From Denitrovibrio sp. (lineage in GTDB: Bacteria; Chrysiogenota; Deferribacteres; Deferribacterales; Geovibrionaceae): a stretch of DNA of 64,000 bases. Positions 41,630-49,409 of this stretch are shown piece by piece (the first letter of the stretch is position 1; each line of letters opens with the position of its first letter). The stretch covers positions 1-64,000 of the forward strand of contig PKTM01000008.1 in assembly GCA_002869145.1 (NCBI GenBank), in the 5' to 3' direction. Below the pieces are notes generated by a model. The model made no database searches, was not told the origin of the DNA, and was given only the letters and a program-made list of their open reading frames with translations. The position numbers and the translations under genes were made by a program.

Positions 41630-43435
41630 TTAGTGGTCAGCAACAGCGTCGCCGGAACCTCTAGGTACACGAACATCTTCAACCATCTGAGCGATGTGAT
41701 CTGGCACTGGCTCTGTGAAACTTCTAACTGCTAAAGCAACTATAAAGTTAACAAGAGCACCAATAGCACCAAATGCGTTCGGGTGAATGCCGAAGAAGAA
41801 ATCTTTACCGCCGAAGAGGTGGTAGTATTCTGTACCTTTGATGTAAAGGATACCTGTGTGTGCGAAAACGTAGAACATTGTGATACCAAGACCAGCAAGC
41901 ATACCTGCGATAGCGCCTTGTCTGTTCATTGTTTTGCTGAAAATACCCATCATAAGAGCTGGGAATATAGATGATGCTGCAAGACCGAATGCGATCGCAA
42001 CTGTACCAGCAGCGAAATCCGGTGGGTTAAGACCGAGATAACCTGCACCAACGATAGCAGCAGCCATTGCAATACGTCCAGCCATAAGCTCGCCTTTCTC
42101 ACTCATGTCTTTCATAAACATGTTTCGAAGAAGGTCGTGAGAAACAGCAGATGAGATCGCCAGAAGGAGACCAGCAGCTGTTGAAAGAGCAGCAGCAAGA
42201 CCACCAGCAGCAACAAGTGCGATTACCCAGTTGGGGAGCCTAGCGATTTCAGGGTTAGCAAGAACCATGATATCTCTGTTAACTGTAAGCTCGTTTCCTT
42301 TCCAGCCAGCAGCTTCAGCTTTAGCAAGGAAGTCTTTGTTTGCTGATTTGTCGTTGTAGTACTGGATACGTCCGTCGCCGTTTTTATCGTTGAACTTCAG
42401 AAGACCAGTAACTTCCCAACGCTCCATCCATGCAGGACGGGTTGAGTATTTAATTGAAGCTTCTTCAGCAAATACGTTACCATCAGACTTAACAGCAGTG
42501 TTGATTGTAGCGTGAAGGTTAAGACGAGCCATAGCAGCAACAGAAGGTGCTGTTGTGTAAAGTATAGCGATAAACACAAGTGCCCAGCCAGCTGACATAC
42601 GAGCATCTTTAACCTTAGGAACTGTGAAGAAACGTATAATAACGTGGGGCAGACCTGCTGTACCGAGCATGAGTGATACTGTGTATACAAACATGTTCAG
42701 TTTTGTTCCAGGGATTTGAGTAGTATATTTCGCAAATCCGAGGTCCATTACAACTTGGTCAAGCTTAGCAAGCATGCTCATGTCTGAACCGACAAAGCTG
42801 GAGCCAAGGCCAAGCTGTGGGATTGGGTTGCCTGTAAGGTGTAGGGAGATGAAGATCGCTGGAATGGTGTAAGCAAGGATAAGAACACAGTATTGTGCAA
42901 CCTGTGTGTAAGTAATTCCTTTCATACCACCGAAAACTGCATACATAAAAACTATCGCCATTCCAATGAAAACTCCCATAGTGTTAGAAACACCAAGGAA
43001 ACGTGAGAAAGCAACACCAACACCAGTCATCTGACCAATAATATATGTGGTAGATGCGGCGAGTAGACAGATAACAGCAACGATTGTAGCTGTGTCTGAG
43101 TAGTAGCGTGCTTTAAAGAAATCCGGCACTGTATATTTTCCAAATTTTCTGAGATAAGGAGCCAGAAGCATAGCCAAAAGAACATAGCCACCTGTCCATC
43201 CCATAAGGAAAAGAGCACCACCGTATCCCATGAAACCGATCAAACCGGCCATAGAGATGAAAGATGCAGCAGACATCCAGTCCGCTCCTGTTGCCATACC
43301 GTTGAGCACTGGGTGTACTCCACCGCCGGCAACATAAAATTCTTTAGTACTGCCCGCACGGGACCATATAGCGATTCCGATATATAGGGCAAAAGATAAT
43401 CCAACTACTAAATACGTTATAGCTTGTAAACTCAT
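41630..43435 (-). CDS. Sodium/solute symporter, large subunit (acetate permease-like, DUF4212-associated)
   Basis: 601-residue SSS-family carrier with ~13 membrane helices and AGGAGG before the ATG. 'GSTKEFYVAGGGVHPVLNGMATGADWMSAASFISM' and 'GWTGGYVLLAMLLAPYLRKFGKYTVPDFF' are as in ActP and the VC_2705-type symporters. Between helices, about residues 320-390, lies a hydrophilic insert with an EF-hand-like loop 'DKNGDGRIQYYND' (from Asp350). The gene follows a DUF4212 gene by 12 bp, the standard two-gene system. The probable substrate is acetate or another short monocarboxylate with Na+; an Acs-like protein and a DUF294 protein nearby support this. Confidence 0.92.
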   Translation of the reverse strand: MSLQAITYLVVGLSFALYIGIAIWSRAGSTKEFYVAGGGVHPVLNGMATGADWMSAASFISMAGLIGFMGYGGALFLMGWTGGYVLLAMLLAPYLRKFGKYTVPDFFKARYYSDTATIVAVICLLAASTTYIIGQMTGVGVAFSRFLGVSNTMGVFIGMAIVFMYAVFGGMKGITYTQVAQYCVLILAYTIPAIFISLHLTGNPIPQLGLGSSFVGSDMSMLAKLDQVVMDLGFAKYTTQIPGTKLNMFVYTVSLMLGTAGLPHVIIRFFTVPKVKDARMSAGWALVFIAILYTTAPSVAAMARLNLHATINTAVKSDGNVFAEEASIKYSTRPAWMERWEVTGLLKFNDKNGDGRIQYYNDKSANKDFLAKAEAAGWKGNELTVNRDIMVLANPEIARLPNWVIALVAAGGLAAALSTAAGLLLAISSAVSHDLLRNMFMKDMSEKGELMAGRIAMAAAIVGAGYLGLNPPDFAAGTVAIAFGLAASSIFPALMMGIFSKTMNRQGAIAGMLAGLGITMFYVFAHTGILYIKGTEYYHLFGGKDFFFGIHPNAFGAIGALVNFIVALAVRSFTEPVPDHIAQMVEDVRVPRGSGDAVADH

Positions 43436-43447
43436 ATCATATCCTCC

Positions 43448-43702
43448 TTACTGCTCATCAACGTCGAATTCTCTATCTATCTTTTCCATTGTTTTAGCAT
43501 AGTAAAAGATAAGAGCTACGAAGATGTAAATTGCGCCCTGCTGGGCAAACCAGAAACCAAGAGGATATCCGCCGATCTTGATAGAGTCTAGCGCACCTGC
43601 AAAAATAATACCTGCTCCGTATGATACTAAAAACCATACGATCAATACGTTACGAATTAAGCCTAATGTTCTTTTCCAATATTGTTCTGCTGTCTTGTCC
43701 AT
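43448..43702 (-). CDS. DUF4212 small subunit of sodium/solute symporter
   Basis: 84 residues from ATG 43702 behind TGAGGT; an in-frame ATG at 43717 overlaps that ribosome site and is unlikely. 'YWKRTLGLIRNVLIVWFLVSYGAGIIFAGALDSIKIGGYPLGFWFAQQGAIYIFVALIFYYA' covers two helices with the family's GFWFAQQG turn. DUF4212 proteins are always encoded next to the large symporter and are presumed to be its small subunit. First gene of the operon. Confidence 0.93.
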   Translation of the reverse strand: MDKTAEQYWKRTLGLIRNVLIVWFLVSYGAGIIFAGALDSIKIGGYPLGFWFAQQGAIYIFVALIFYYAKTMEKIDREFDVDEQ

Positions 43703-44505
43703 AAAATAACACCTCATGAGGTTTTTATTACTGCTGATCTGGCCCTGTTAAATTTAACCCTCCATTTATTTGACCTTTTGTCAGCATGCATTTGTTAAGG
43801 CTAGCCTGCCCTGTATGTTTAACATTTTGAGCATTATTGTGGCATGCCTCTTAATACTTACAGTGAATAATAGTACACTGTTTGAATGGTGTCAACTAAA
43901 TTATTTACTTTAATTACATCAGCTTAGCCAATCTGTATCTTGTATATTGTATACAATATACAGGTTATTCCCGTCTTGATATATCATTTTTTGATTTTCA
44001 AGTATGAATAATTTTAATCTCTTCAAAACTTTAACCTCTTTAGGAAAATATGTTATCTATTGTATACAATGCATTAACTCATTATAAAAAGAACAAGTAA
44101 TTTCATTCATACTTAATTATTGTACCATTTTTTGATTTATTTTTTATGAAATTAGTAAAAAAAAGTATCAGGGTAATGATTTTGTAAAAAAAATTTGAGT
44201 ATAGTCATTGCTTTATAGATTATTATTTATCAAAAGACAGCTGTCAGTATTGCTGGAGTTCTCATTTATAAATAATATATAAATTGTATAAAGCGTTAAT
44301 ATGCTTGATTATAATTTAAAGTATTTTTGCATGTGTGAAATGCGATAGTTAGAAAAAGTTCGTAATATATTAAATTTTAACGAAGGTTAGTGACATGTTA
44401 TTAATGAGGCAGCTTCGTTTTTGTATAAACGAGAAATTTTATAGATAACTTAACATCGTTTTATAATGTCATATATTTAAGATTTATGTTTTGCTGACAT
44501 AATCA
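43703..44505. other. 800-bp non-coding AT-rich region upstream of the symporter operon
   Basis: No reading frame with a ribosome site or recognisable product was seen on either strand, and no tRNA or hairpin terminator. The stretch contains the leader and promoter region of the DUF4212/symporter operon and, facing it, only the 3' end of the lipoprotein gene. Its one clear structure is a pair of identical palindromes (listed separately). Confidence 0.7.
43941..44070. promoter_or_regulatory. Two ATTGTATACAAT palindromes, probable GntR/FadR-type operator
   Basis: The 12-bp palindrome ATTGTATACAAT occurs at 43946-43957 and 44059-44070, centres 113 bp apart. The first is the core of a perfect 22-bp palindrome (43941-43962). 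TTGT-N2-ACAA is the form of GntR-family (FadR-subfamily) operators. Position suggests control of the symporter operon by looping or by two dimers; the regulator gene is not in view. Confidence 0.55.
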
Positions 44506-44988
44506 CTAATTACCTATGTATAAAGTTATAAAGCCATCTACTGCTTCCTGAGTTTCAACAGGGGTATACGTACTGTTGTTATTGAGGAAGTTGTCTTCCT
44601 TAACAGGAGTGTAACTATATCCAAGCTTAATGGTTCCTCTGGTTTCTTTCGCCAGATTAAGAGTCATAGTTTTGTAGCTTCTGTTTTTCAGGTTGCCAAG
44701 ATTGTTAAAATTATACTTACCGGCGCCTTTGCTGTAGGTCTGAAAACAGTTGTCATAGTTTACAGTGAGATTTTTCATGTAAACACTTGCAGTGTTATGT
44801 ATAGCCATTTGCAGAACTTTAGAGTTAGCAGTAGTTTTTACAGTATAATAGACTGCAACATCTCTGGTCTTTGAAGAGCTGTCATACTGTTCTTTAAGTT
44901 CAGCTGTTGGCTGAAACTTCATGTTAAAAGGGGCACACCCTGAAAACATAATGATGAGCAACAGTGGCATCAGTATGTATTTTTTCAT
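44506..44988 (-). CDS. Hypothetical lipoprotein
   Basis: 160-residue exported lipoprotein, GGGAG before the ATG. Signal 'MKKYILMPLLLIIMFSGC' has lipidation Cys18. The rest is beta-rich and polar ('VAVYYTVKTTANSKVLQMAIHNTASVYMKNLTVNYDN'), resembling an Ig-like or adaptin-like small domain, but no family is recognised. It starts 11 bp after a gene for an acidic protein of unknown role and is probably co-transcribed with it. Confidence 0.75.
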   Translation of the reverse strand: MKKYILMPLLLIIMFSGCAPFNMKFQPTAELKEQYDSSSKTRDVAVYYTVKTTANSKVLQMAIHNTASVYMKNLTVNYDNCFQTYSKGAGKYNFNNLGNLKNRSYKTMTLNLAKETRGTIKLGYSYTPVKEDNFLNNNSTYTPVETQEAVDGFITLYIGN

Positions 44989-44999
44989 TTCAGCTCCCG

Positions 45000-45419
45000 T
45001 TAGATCGTATAGTCTTTGTTTTCTTCTTTATTCTTATCCTGCTCTTTTTCTACAGACTCTTCCATAGGGATAGAATTTGCTGTAAGAACTTTTTGGTATT
45101 CGATTTTTACAATATCTTTATTGTTATTTTGTTCTGCAGAGTCTTCATCTTCTTTTTCAGATTCTATGACTATCTGCTCCTCTTTCTCTTCTATCTCGGT
45201 ATCAATGTTGCGTATATAGCTGTAATCAGGTTCGAACAGAGCCTCATCCAGCTCGCCTTTTTCTATAAGCTCAATGACTTTATTTCCCAAAAGCTTTATT
45301 CTCTCTTCTTTCTTTTTATTAAGAGATGTTATATCAAGCTTTAATTTACTAGTTCTTGCAAATTTGAGTACTTCCAGTTTACCTTTATCAAAGCTTTCTT
45401 TTACCCATTTAGTGTCCAT
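45000..45419 (-). CDS. Hypothetical acidic, coiled-coil-like protein
   Basis: 139 residues with a strong GGAGGA site. The N-terminal half is basic and helical ('MDTKWVKESFDKGKLEVLKFARTSKLKLDITSLNKKKEERIKLLG'). It runs into 'GELDEALFEPDYSYIRNID' and then a highly charged Glu/Lys/Asp-rich tail without hydrophobic core. No signal peptide or family seen. The tail is probably disordered or coiled. It shares a transcript with the downstream lipoprotein gene. Confidence 0.7.
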   Translation of the reverse strand: MDTKWVKESFDKGKLEVLKFARTSKLKLDITSLNKKKEERIKLLGNKVIELIEKGELDEALFEPDYSYIRNIDTEIEEKEEQIVIESEKEDEDSAEQNNNKDIVKIEYQKVLTANSIPMEESVEKEQDKNKEENKDYTI

Positions 45420-45502
45420 GATTCCTCCAGTTAGTTTATTAGTAATTCAATACGTGTCTTTTGCCAAAAAAGCAGAAAAAGCATTACAATGTTTAATATA
45501 AA

Positions 45503-45724
45503 CTATAATACAAATAGTGCCATCCATCCATTGGTTTTGTGGTGATTCTTTTTTACGAAATTAGTTTCTTTGAGATGTATCCAATCGCCGTCATTAGTCC
45601 ATAAAAAATCAGATGGTAGAAATTTACCACTTTGCAGACCATCTATTAGCTGTTTTTCGCTCAGGTCTTTCACAACAAGTCCGTTGAGAAGTTTGACCTG
45701 ATAGTTTTCAGATATATTTGCCAA
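45503..45724 (-). CDS. Small GYF_2/DUF4339-like domain protein
   Basis: 73 residues starting at TTG 45724 behind AAGG. 'YQVKLLNGLVVKDLSEKQLIDGLQSGKFLPSDFLWTNDGDWIHLKE' is the compact GYF_2-like fold, in which a sensor-like loop ends in a W-x-x-L/I motif. A short Lys/His segment and a hydrophobic end ('GWMALFVL') follow. Such domains are usually peptide-binding modules at the start of larger membrane proteins, so this one may be a remnant or a stand-alone adaptor. The non-ATG start lowers certainty. Confidence 0.6.
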   Translation of the reverse strand: MANISENYQVKLLNGLVVKDLSEKQLIDGLQSGKFLPSDFLWTNDGDWIHLKETNFVKKNHHKTNGWMALFVL

Positions 45725-45754
45725 GATGCACCTTAAACTTATTATTGTTTAGCT

Positions 45755-46327
45755 TCAGCCTTCCCACCTTTTATAAAGTGAGTGCTCTACATCTATTATA
45801 TCAAATATTTTCCCAACAACAAAAGAGATTAGATCGTCGATAGATTCTGGATTATGATAAAAACCGGGCGATGCAGGCATACAGACTGCTCCGGCTTGGG
45901 TAAGTTTTGTAAGATTTTCCAGATGGATAAGACTCAGCGGCATTTCGCGAAAAAGTATCAGAAGTTTTCTCCGCTCTTTCATAGCAACATCCGCACATCT
46001 TTCTATAAGGTTTGAGCTGATACCTCCGGCGGCTCTGCCTACAAAACCCATAGAGGCAGGTGCTATTATATATGAATCCACCATGAATGATCCGCTGGAA
46101 ACAGGTGCTGCGAAATTTTTGTAGTCGTATATTAAAACCTGTTTACTGAGGGATTCTACAAAGTCTGATGGATTACTGAAGTTTGAATTCATCTCCAAAT
46201 TAATATTTGTAAGTCCATCTGGGGTTATGCACAGGTGAAGTTCGCAGACATTTGCAAGCTCTTCAATCAGTTTTTTCCCATATAGCGCTCCGCTTGCGCC
46301 TGTTATTCCCAGAAAAATTCTTTTCAT
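45755..46327 (-). CDS. ubiX: Flavin prenyltransferase UbiX
   Basis: 190-residue flavoprotein making prenylated FMN for UbiD-type decarboxylases. 'LGITGASGALYGKKLIEEL' (FMN-binding N-terminus), 'APVSSGSFMVDSYIIAPASMGFVGRAAGGISSNLIERCADV' and 'RKLLILFREMPLSLIHLENLTKLTQAGAVCMPASPGFY' are strongly conserved in the family. It starts immediately after the UbiA-like gene's stop (no gap). Together they suit menaquinone biosynthesis, probably by the futalosine branch in an anaerobe, where UbiX and a UbiA-type enzyme (MqnP) are neighbours. Confidence 0.95.
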   Translation of the reverse strand: MKRIFLGITGASGALYGKKLIEELANVCELHLCITPDGLTNINLEMNSNFSNPSDFVESLSKQVLIYDYKNFAAPVSSGSFMVDSYIIAPASMGFVGRAAGGISSNLIERCADVAMKERRKLLILFREMPLSLIHLENLTKLTQAGAVCMPASPGFYHNPESIDDLISFVVGKIFDIIDVEHSLYKRWEG

Positions 46328-47176
46328 TTATATCACCAGGTCAAAGAAAGTAAAAAAACATATACTCAAGCTAATATAAGCGTTCAGGTTAAAAAACGCC
46401 ATATCAAGGCGGGAGAGGTCTTCAGGCTTGATTATCGAGTGCTGATAAATCATAAACCCGCCTGTAATAAGTATGCCTGTTAAATATATGAAGCCTAAGT
46501 CAAAGTATGACCATGTATAAAGAAATATAAGGAATGAAACCACATGGAAAGCTCTTGCTAGATATAGTGAATTTCTTAATCCCAAATATCTGGGTATAGA
46601 AAACAGACCTTCTTCGCAGTCGAAATCAATATCCTGACAAGCGTAAACGATATCAAAACCTGAAACCCAAAAAAGAACAGCAAGCCCGAGCAGGAATATG
46701 CCGAAGTTCAGCGACCCTGTTACAGCTACCCATGCGCCAATTGGGGCTATGCCTAGTGCAGCGCCGAGCACTATGTGACAAAGGGCTGTGAATCTTTTTG
46801 TATAAGAGTAAAGAATGAATATAACAAAAGGTATAGGGGACAGATAAAGACAGAGCGGGTTGAGCATCCACGCTGCAAAAAAATATACTGCAAATGAGAT
46901 AATTACATATAATGAAGCCTCATTTACGGATATTTTTCCAGCAGGAATGTCTCTTTTTGCTGTGCGCGGGTTTCGGGCGTCTATCTTGGCGTCTGCCACA
47001 CGGTTAAAGCCCATAGCACCGCTTCTTGCTCCAAGAACTGCAACTATTATCCAGAATATCGTTCCAAATGACGGTACACCTCTGGCTGCCAGAAACATCC
47101 CTGTAAAAGCGAAGGGGAGGGCAAAGAGTGTGTGCTCAACTTTTATCATACTTAAAAATGTCTTAAATTTTTCCAC
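46328..47176 (-). CDS. ubiA: UbiA-type aromatic prenyltransferase (quinone biosynthesis)
   Basis: 282-residue membrane prenyltransferase with eight to nine helices. The two Asp-rich motifs are 'GFNRVADAKIDARNPRTAKRDIP' (NRxxDxxxD, ~57-79) and 'DIVYACQDIDFDCEEGLFSIP' (~175-195). It attaches a polyprenyl chain to 4-hydroxybenzoate in UbiA or to a naphthoate derivative in MqnP; the family match does not separate these. Its coupling to ubiX and the anaerobic setting favour menaquinone. Divided from hemH by 64 bp. Confidence 0.92.
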   Translation of the reverse strand: MEKFKTFLSMIKVEHTLFALPFAFTGMFLAARGVPSFGTIFWIIVAVLGARSGAMGFNRVADAKIDARNPRTAKRDIPAGKISVNEASLYVIISFAVYFFAAWMLNPLCLYLSPIPFVIFILYSYTKRFTALCHIVLGAALGIAPIGAWVAVTGSLNFGIFLLGLAVLFWVSGFDIVYACQDIDFDCEEGLFSIPRYLGLRNSLYLARAFHVVSFLIFLYTWSYFDLGFIYLTGILITGGFMIYQHSIIKPEDLSRLDMAFFNLNAYISLSICFFTFFDLVI

Positions 47177-47240
47177 GTTACTACCTTATAAATGTTGTTG
47201 AAACAATTAGAAAATTAACATAAGGATTGATGCTTGCAAA

Positions 47241-48191
47241 CTATGAAATACCGATAATATCCAGAAGGGCCTCTGCAAAATCGTCGGAATCGTTCAGGCT
47301 ATCGATACGCACAATATTCAGTCCGGCTTTAGTTACCTGCGGCATATACTGCTCGTCAAGCTCTATGAGTGTCTCTATGTGGTCTGAAACAAATGATATA
47401 GGCACAACTATTATATTGTCCTGCTTCTCTTGTGTGAGCCTCTCAAGCTCTTTGTCGGTGTACGGACCCACCCATTTAACAGGCCCAGTTCGGCTTTGGT
47501 AAGCCAGTGAATGTTTTCCGGGTTTTGTTATTGATACCAGATAATCCACTTGCTCATTAATTTGCTGAGTATACCTGTCGCCTTTTTTAACGGTGTACTC
47601 AGGCAGTGAATGTGCGGAGAAGAGCAGATAGCAGTCTTTAATATTTTTATTTAATCTGTCTGCTGCCTGAAGTATACGGTCAGCTATGCATTTATTATAG
47701 GCTTTGTTCATATACCATTCTTTTATAATGACAAGGTCGTTAGAAAATTCCTGTACTTTTTCAAATCTGTCGAAGCAGACTCCGGTGGTTGTGTAAGAAT
47801 ACTGAGGATACATTGTGGTTATATAAATATTTTCGTAATCAACACCCTTATGTGTTTTTACAGAATCTTCAATATATGGATGGTAGTAGCACATGCCGAT
47901 ATCTGTGATAAGCTCTCTGCCGGTTTTTTCCTGATAGATCGGAGTAATCTTTTGAAGAAGTGACTTAAGGTAAGGGAGCTGCGGTGAACAGCCCCCGATT
48001 TTCTGATATTCCGGTGCAACTTTAACTGCACGTTTTTTAGCTATCTTTTTAGCGACAAAAGTTTGAAGAAACCCGCCTATATGAAAATCTATGATTGTGC
48101 GGTCTGAGAAGAGGTTAAAGAGGAACTCCTCAATACCATCAATGCTGTCAGGGCCGCCCATATACATAACATAAAGCAGGTCTTTTTTCAT
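47241..48191 (-). CDS. hemH: Ferrochelatase
   Basis: 316-residue ferrochelatase inserting Fe2+ into the porphyrin macrocycle. Recognisable parts: 'LLYVMYMGGPDSIDGIEEFLFNLFSDRTII', 'GGCSPQLPYLKSLLQKI', 'PQYSYTTTG', the catalytic His in 'YLLFSAHSLPEYTVKKGDRY' and Glu in 'VVPISFVSDHIETLIELDEQY'. The sequence is somewhat divergent ('YMGGPDS' for the usual 'NLGGP'). It overlaps hemE by four bases. Confidence 0.93.
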   Translation of the reverse strand: MKKDLLYVMYMGGPDSIDGIEEFLFNLFSDRTIIDFHIGGFLQTFVAKKIAKKRAVKVAPEYQKIGGCSPQLPYLKSLLQKITPIYQEKTGRELITDIGMCYYHPYIEDSVKTHKGVDYENIYITTMYPQYSYTTTGVCFDRFEKVQEFSNDLVIIKEWYMNKAYNKCIADRILQAADRLNKNIKDCYLLFSAHSLPEYTVKKGDRYTQQINEQVDYLVSITKPGKHSLAYQSRTGPVKWVGPYTDKELERLTQEKQDNIIVVPISFVSDHIETLIELDEQYMPQVTKAGLNIVRIDSLNDSDDFAEALLDIIGIS

Positions 48192-49201
48192 GCTTCGCCT
48201 TTGACTATTTTAACAAGGTAGTCTACGTTCTCTCTAGGAGTAGGGGGCAGAATACCGTGTCCGAGGTTGAAGATATGACCTTTTAGGTCTTTACCTTCAT
48301 CGAGTATTTTAAGCGCTGTTTCTTTTATGGACTCTTTACTTCCGAAAAGCTGAACAGGGTCAAAGTTCCCCTGAAGGACATATTTCCCTTTGCCTAGCCT
48401 TTCATCGGCATCTGTGAGTCTTGTTTTCCAGTCAACGCCCATACCTGCACAGTTAAGTTTCCCTATAATGTCAAAGAATGAAAAACTGTCTTTTGCGAAG
48501 TATATCAGCGGAGCGCCTTTAATATTATCAACTATGTGTTTTACGTATGGGAAGATAAATTTTTCGTAGTCGTATGGTGATACAACACCTGCCCATGTAT
48601 CGAACATCTGTACAACGTGAGCTCCGTTATCTATCTGTGCCTGAAGGTATTTCAGAGTGGAGTTTGCAAGTTTTTCCATCATTACTCTGTATGCATCAGG
48701 ATTAGTATGTATCATTGTTTTGATGTGTTCATAGTTTTTAGAGCCGGAACCCTCAACCATGTAGCATGCCAGTGTGAAAGGAGCACCGGAAAATCCGATC
48801 AGCGGAACATCAAGAGCTTTTACAAGTCTGCGAACTGTCTCCAGCACGTATGGAACATCTTTCTCAGGATCCATTTCACGGAGCTTGTCAGCATCTGCGA
48901 GTGTTCTGACAGGGTTAGCTATAACAGGCGCAGGGTTGAAATCAAGCTCCACACCCATAGGCTCTATGGGAACGAGTATGTCAGAAAAGAGTATTGCGTT
49001 GTCAAAGCCGAAAGCTCTGATAGGCTGCAGTGTCACTTCTGTACACAGTTCTGGTGATTTGCAAAGTTCAAGGAAAGAGACTTTGCTTCTTATAGCTCTG
49101 TACTCGTCCATGTATCTGCCAGCTTGGCGCATAAACCATACCGGTGGTCTTTCTACTTTTTCACCGTTCATTGTTCTTAGTAAAATGTCATTAAAAGCCA
49201 T
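48188..49201 (-). CDS. hemE: Uroporphyrinogen decarboxylase
   Basis: 337 residues from ATG 49201 (AGGAGA seven bases upstream), preferred to an in-frame ATG at 49243. It converts uroporphyrinogen III to coproporphyrinogen III. The active-site signature 'PPVWFMRQAGRYMDEYRAIR' carries the two Arg residues. 'GFDNAILFSDILVPIEPMGVELDF' holds the essential Asp, and 'GFSGAPFTLACYMVEG', 'FDTWAG' and 'NLGHGILPPTPRENVDYLV' follow. Standard full length. First in hemE-hemH. Confidence 0.96.
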   Translation of the reverse strand: MAFNDILLRTMNGEKVERPPVWFMRQAGRYMDEYRAIRSKVSFLELCKSPELCTEVTLQPIRAFGFDNAILFSDILVPIEPMGVELDFNPAPVIANPVRTLADADKLREMDPEKDVPYVLETVRRLVKALDVPLIGFSGAPFTLACYMVEGSGSKNYEHIKTMIHTNPDAYRVMMEKLANSTLKYLQAQIDNGAHVVQMFDTWAGVVSPYDYEKFIFPYVKHIVDNIKGAPLIYFAKDSFSFFDIIGKLNCAGMGVDWKTRLTDADERLGKGKYVLQGNFDPVQLFGSKESIKETALKILDEGKDLKGHIFNLGHGILPPTPRENVDYLVKIVKGEA

Positions 49202-49343
49202 ATATTGGTCTCCTGAATAAATTTTTTTGTCTGAATTACCCATTATTTAACAGAGAAAAACGATAGCTGTCAAGCTGTTTTACAAAATTAACGAATAGAT
49301 ATGAACTTTGTTCCAAATTCCCATAAAAACAGTATGTTTTACC

Positions 49344-49372
49344 TTGTCAAAAACCACTCCCTTTGTTATTAT
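49344..49372 (+). promoter_or_regulatory. Sigma-70-like promoter of serA
   Basis: TTGTCA (49344-49349) and TATTAT (49367-49372) are separated by 17 bp, 38 bp upstream of the serA ATG at 49410. Confidence 0.6.
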
Positions 49373-49409
49373 CTTATCTCTTTAATACATATATACATAG
49401 AGGTTATTA

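Noticed and set aside
43703-44505. Possible small RNA gene or missed ORF in the long gap
   Set aside because: No frame with a plausible ribosome site, no stable GC hairpin with a T run, and no recognisable RNA motif; only the palindromes stand out.
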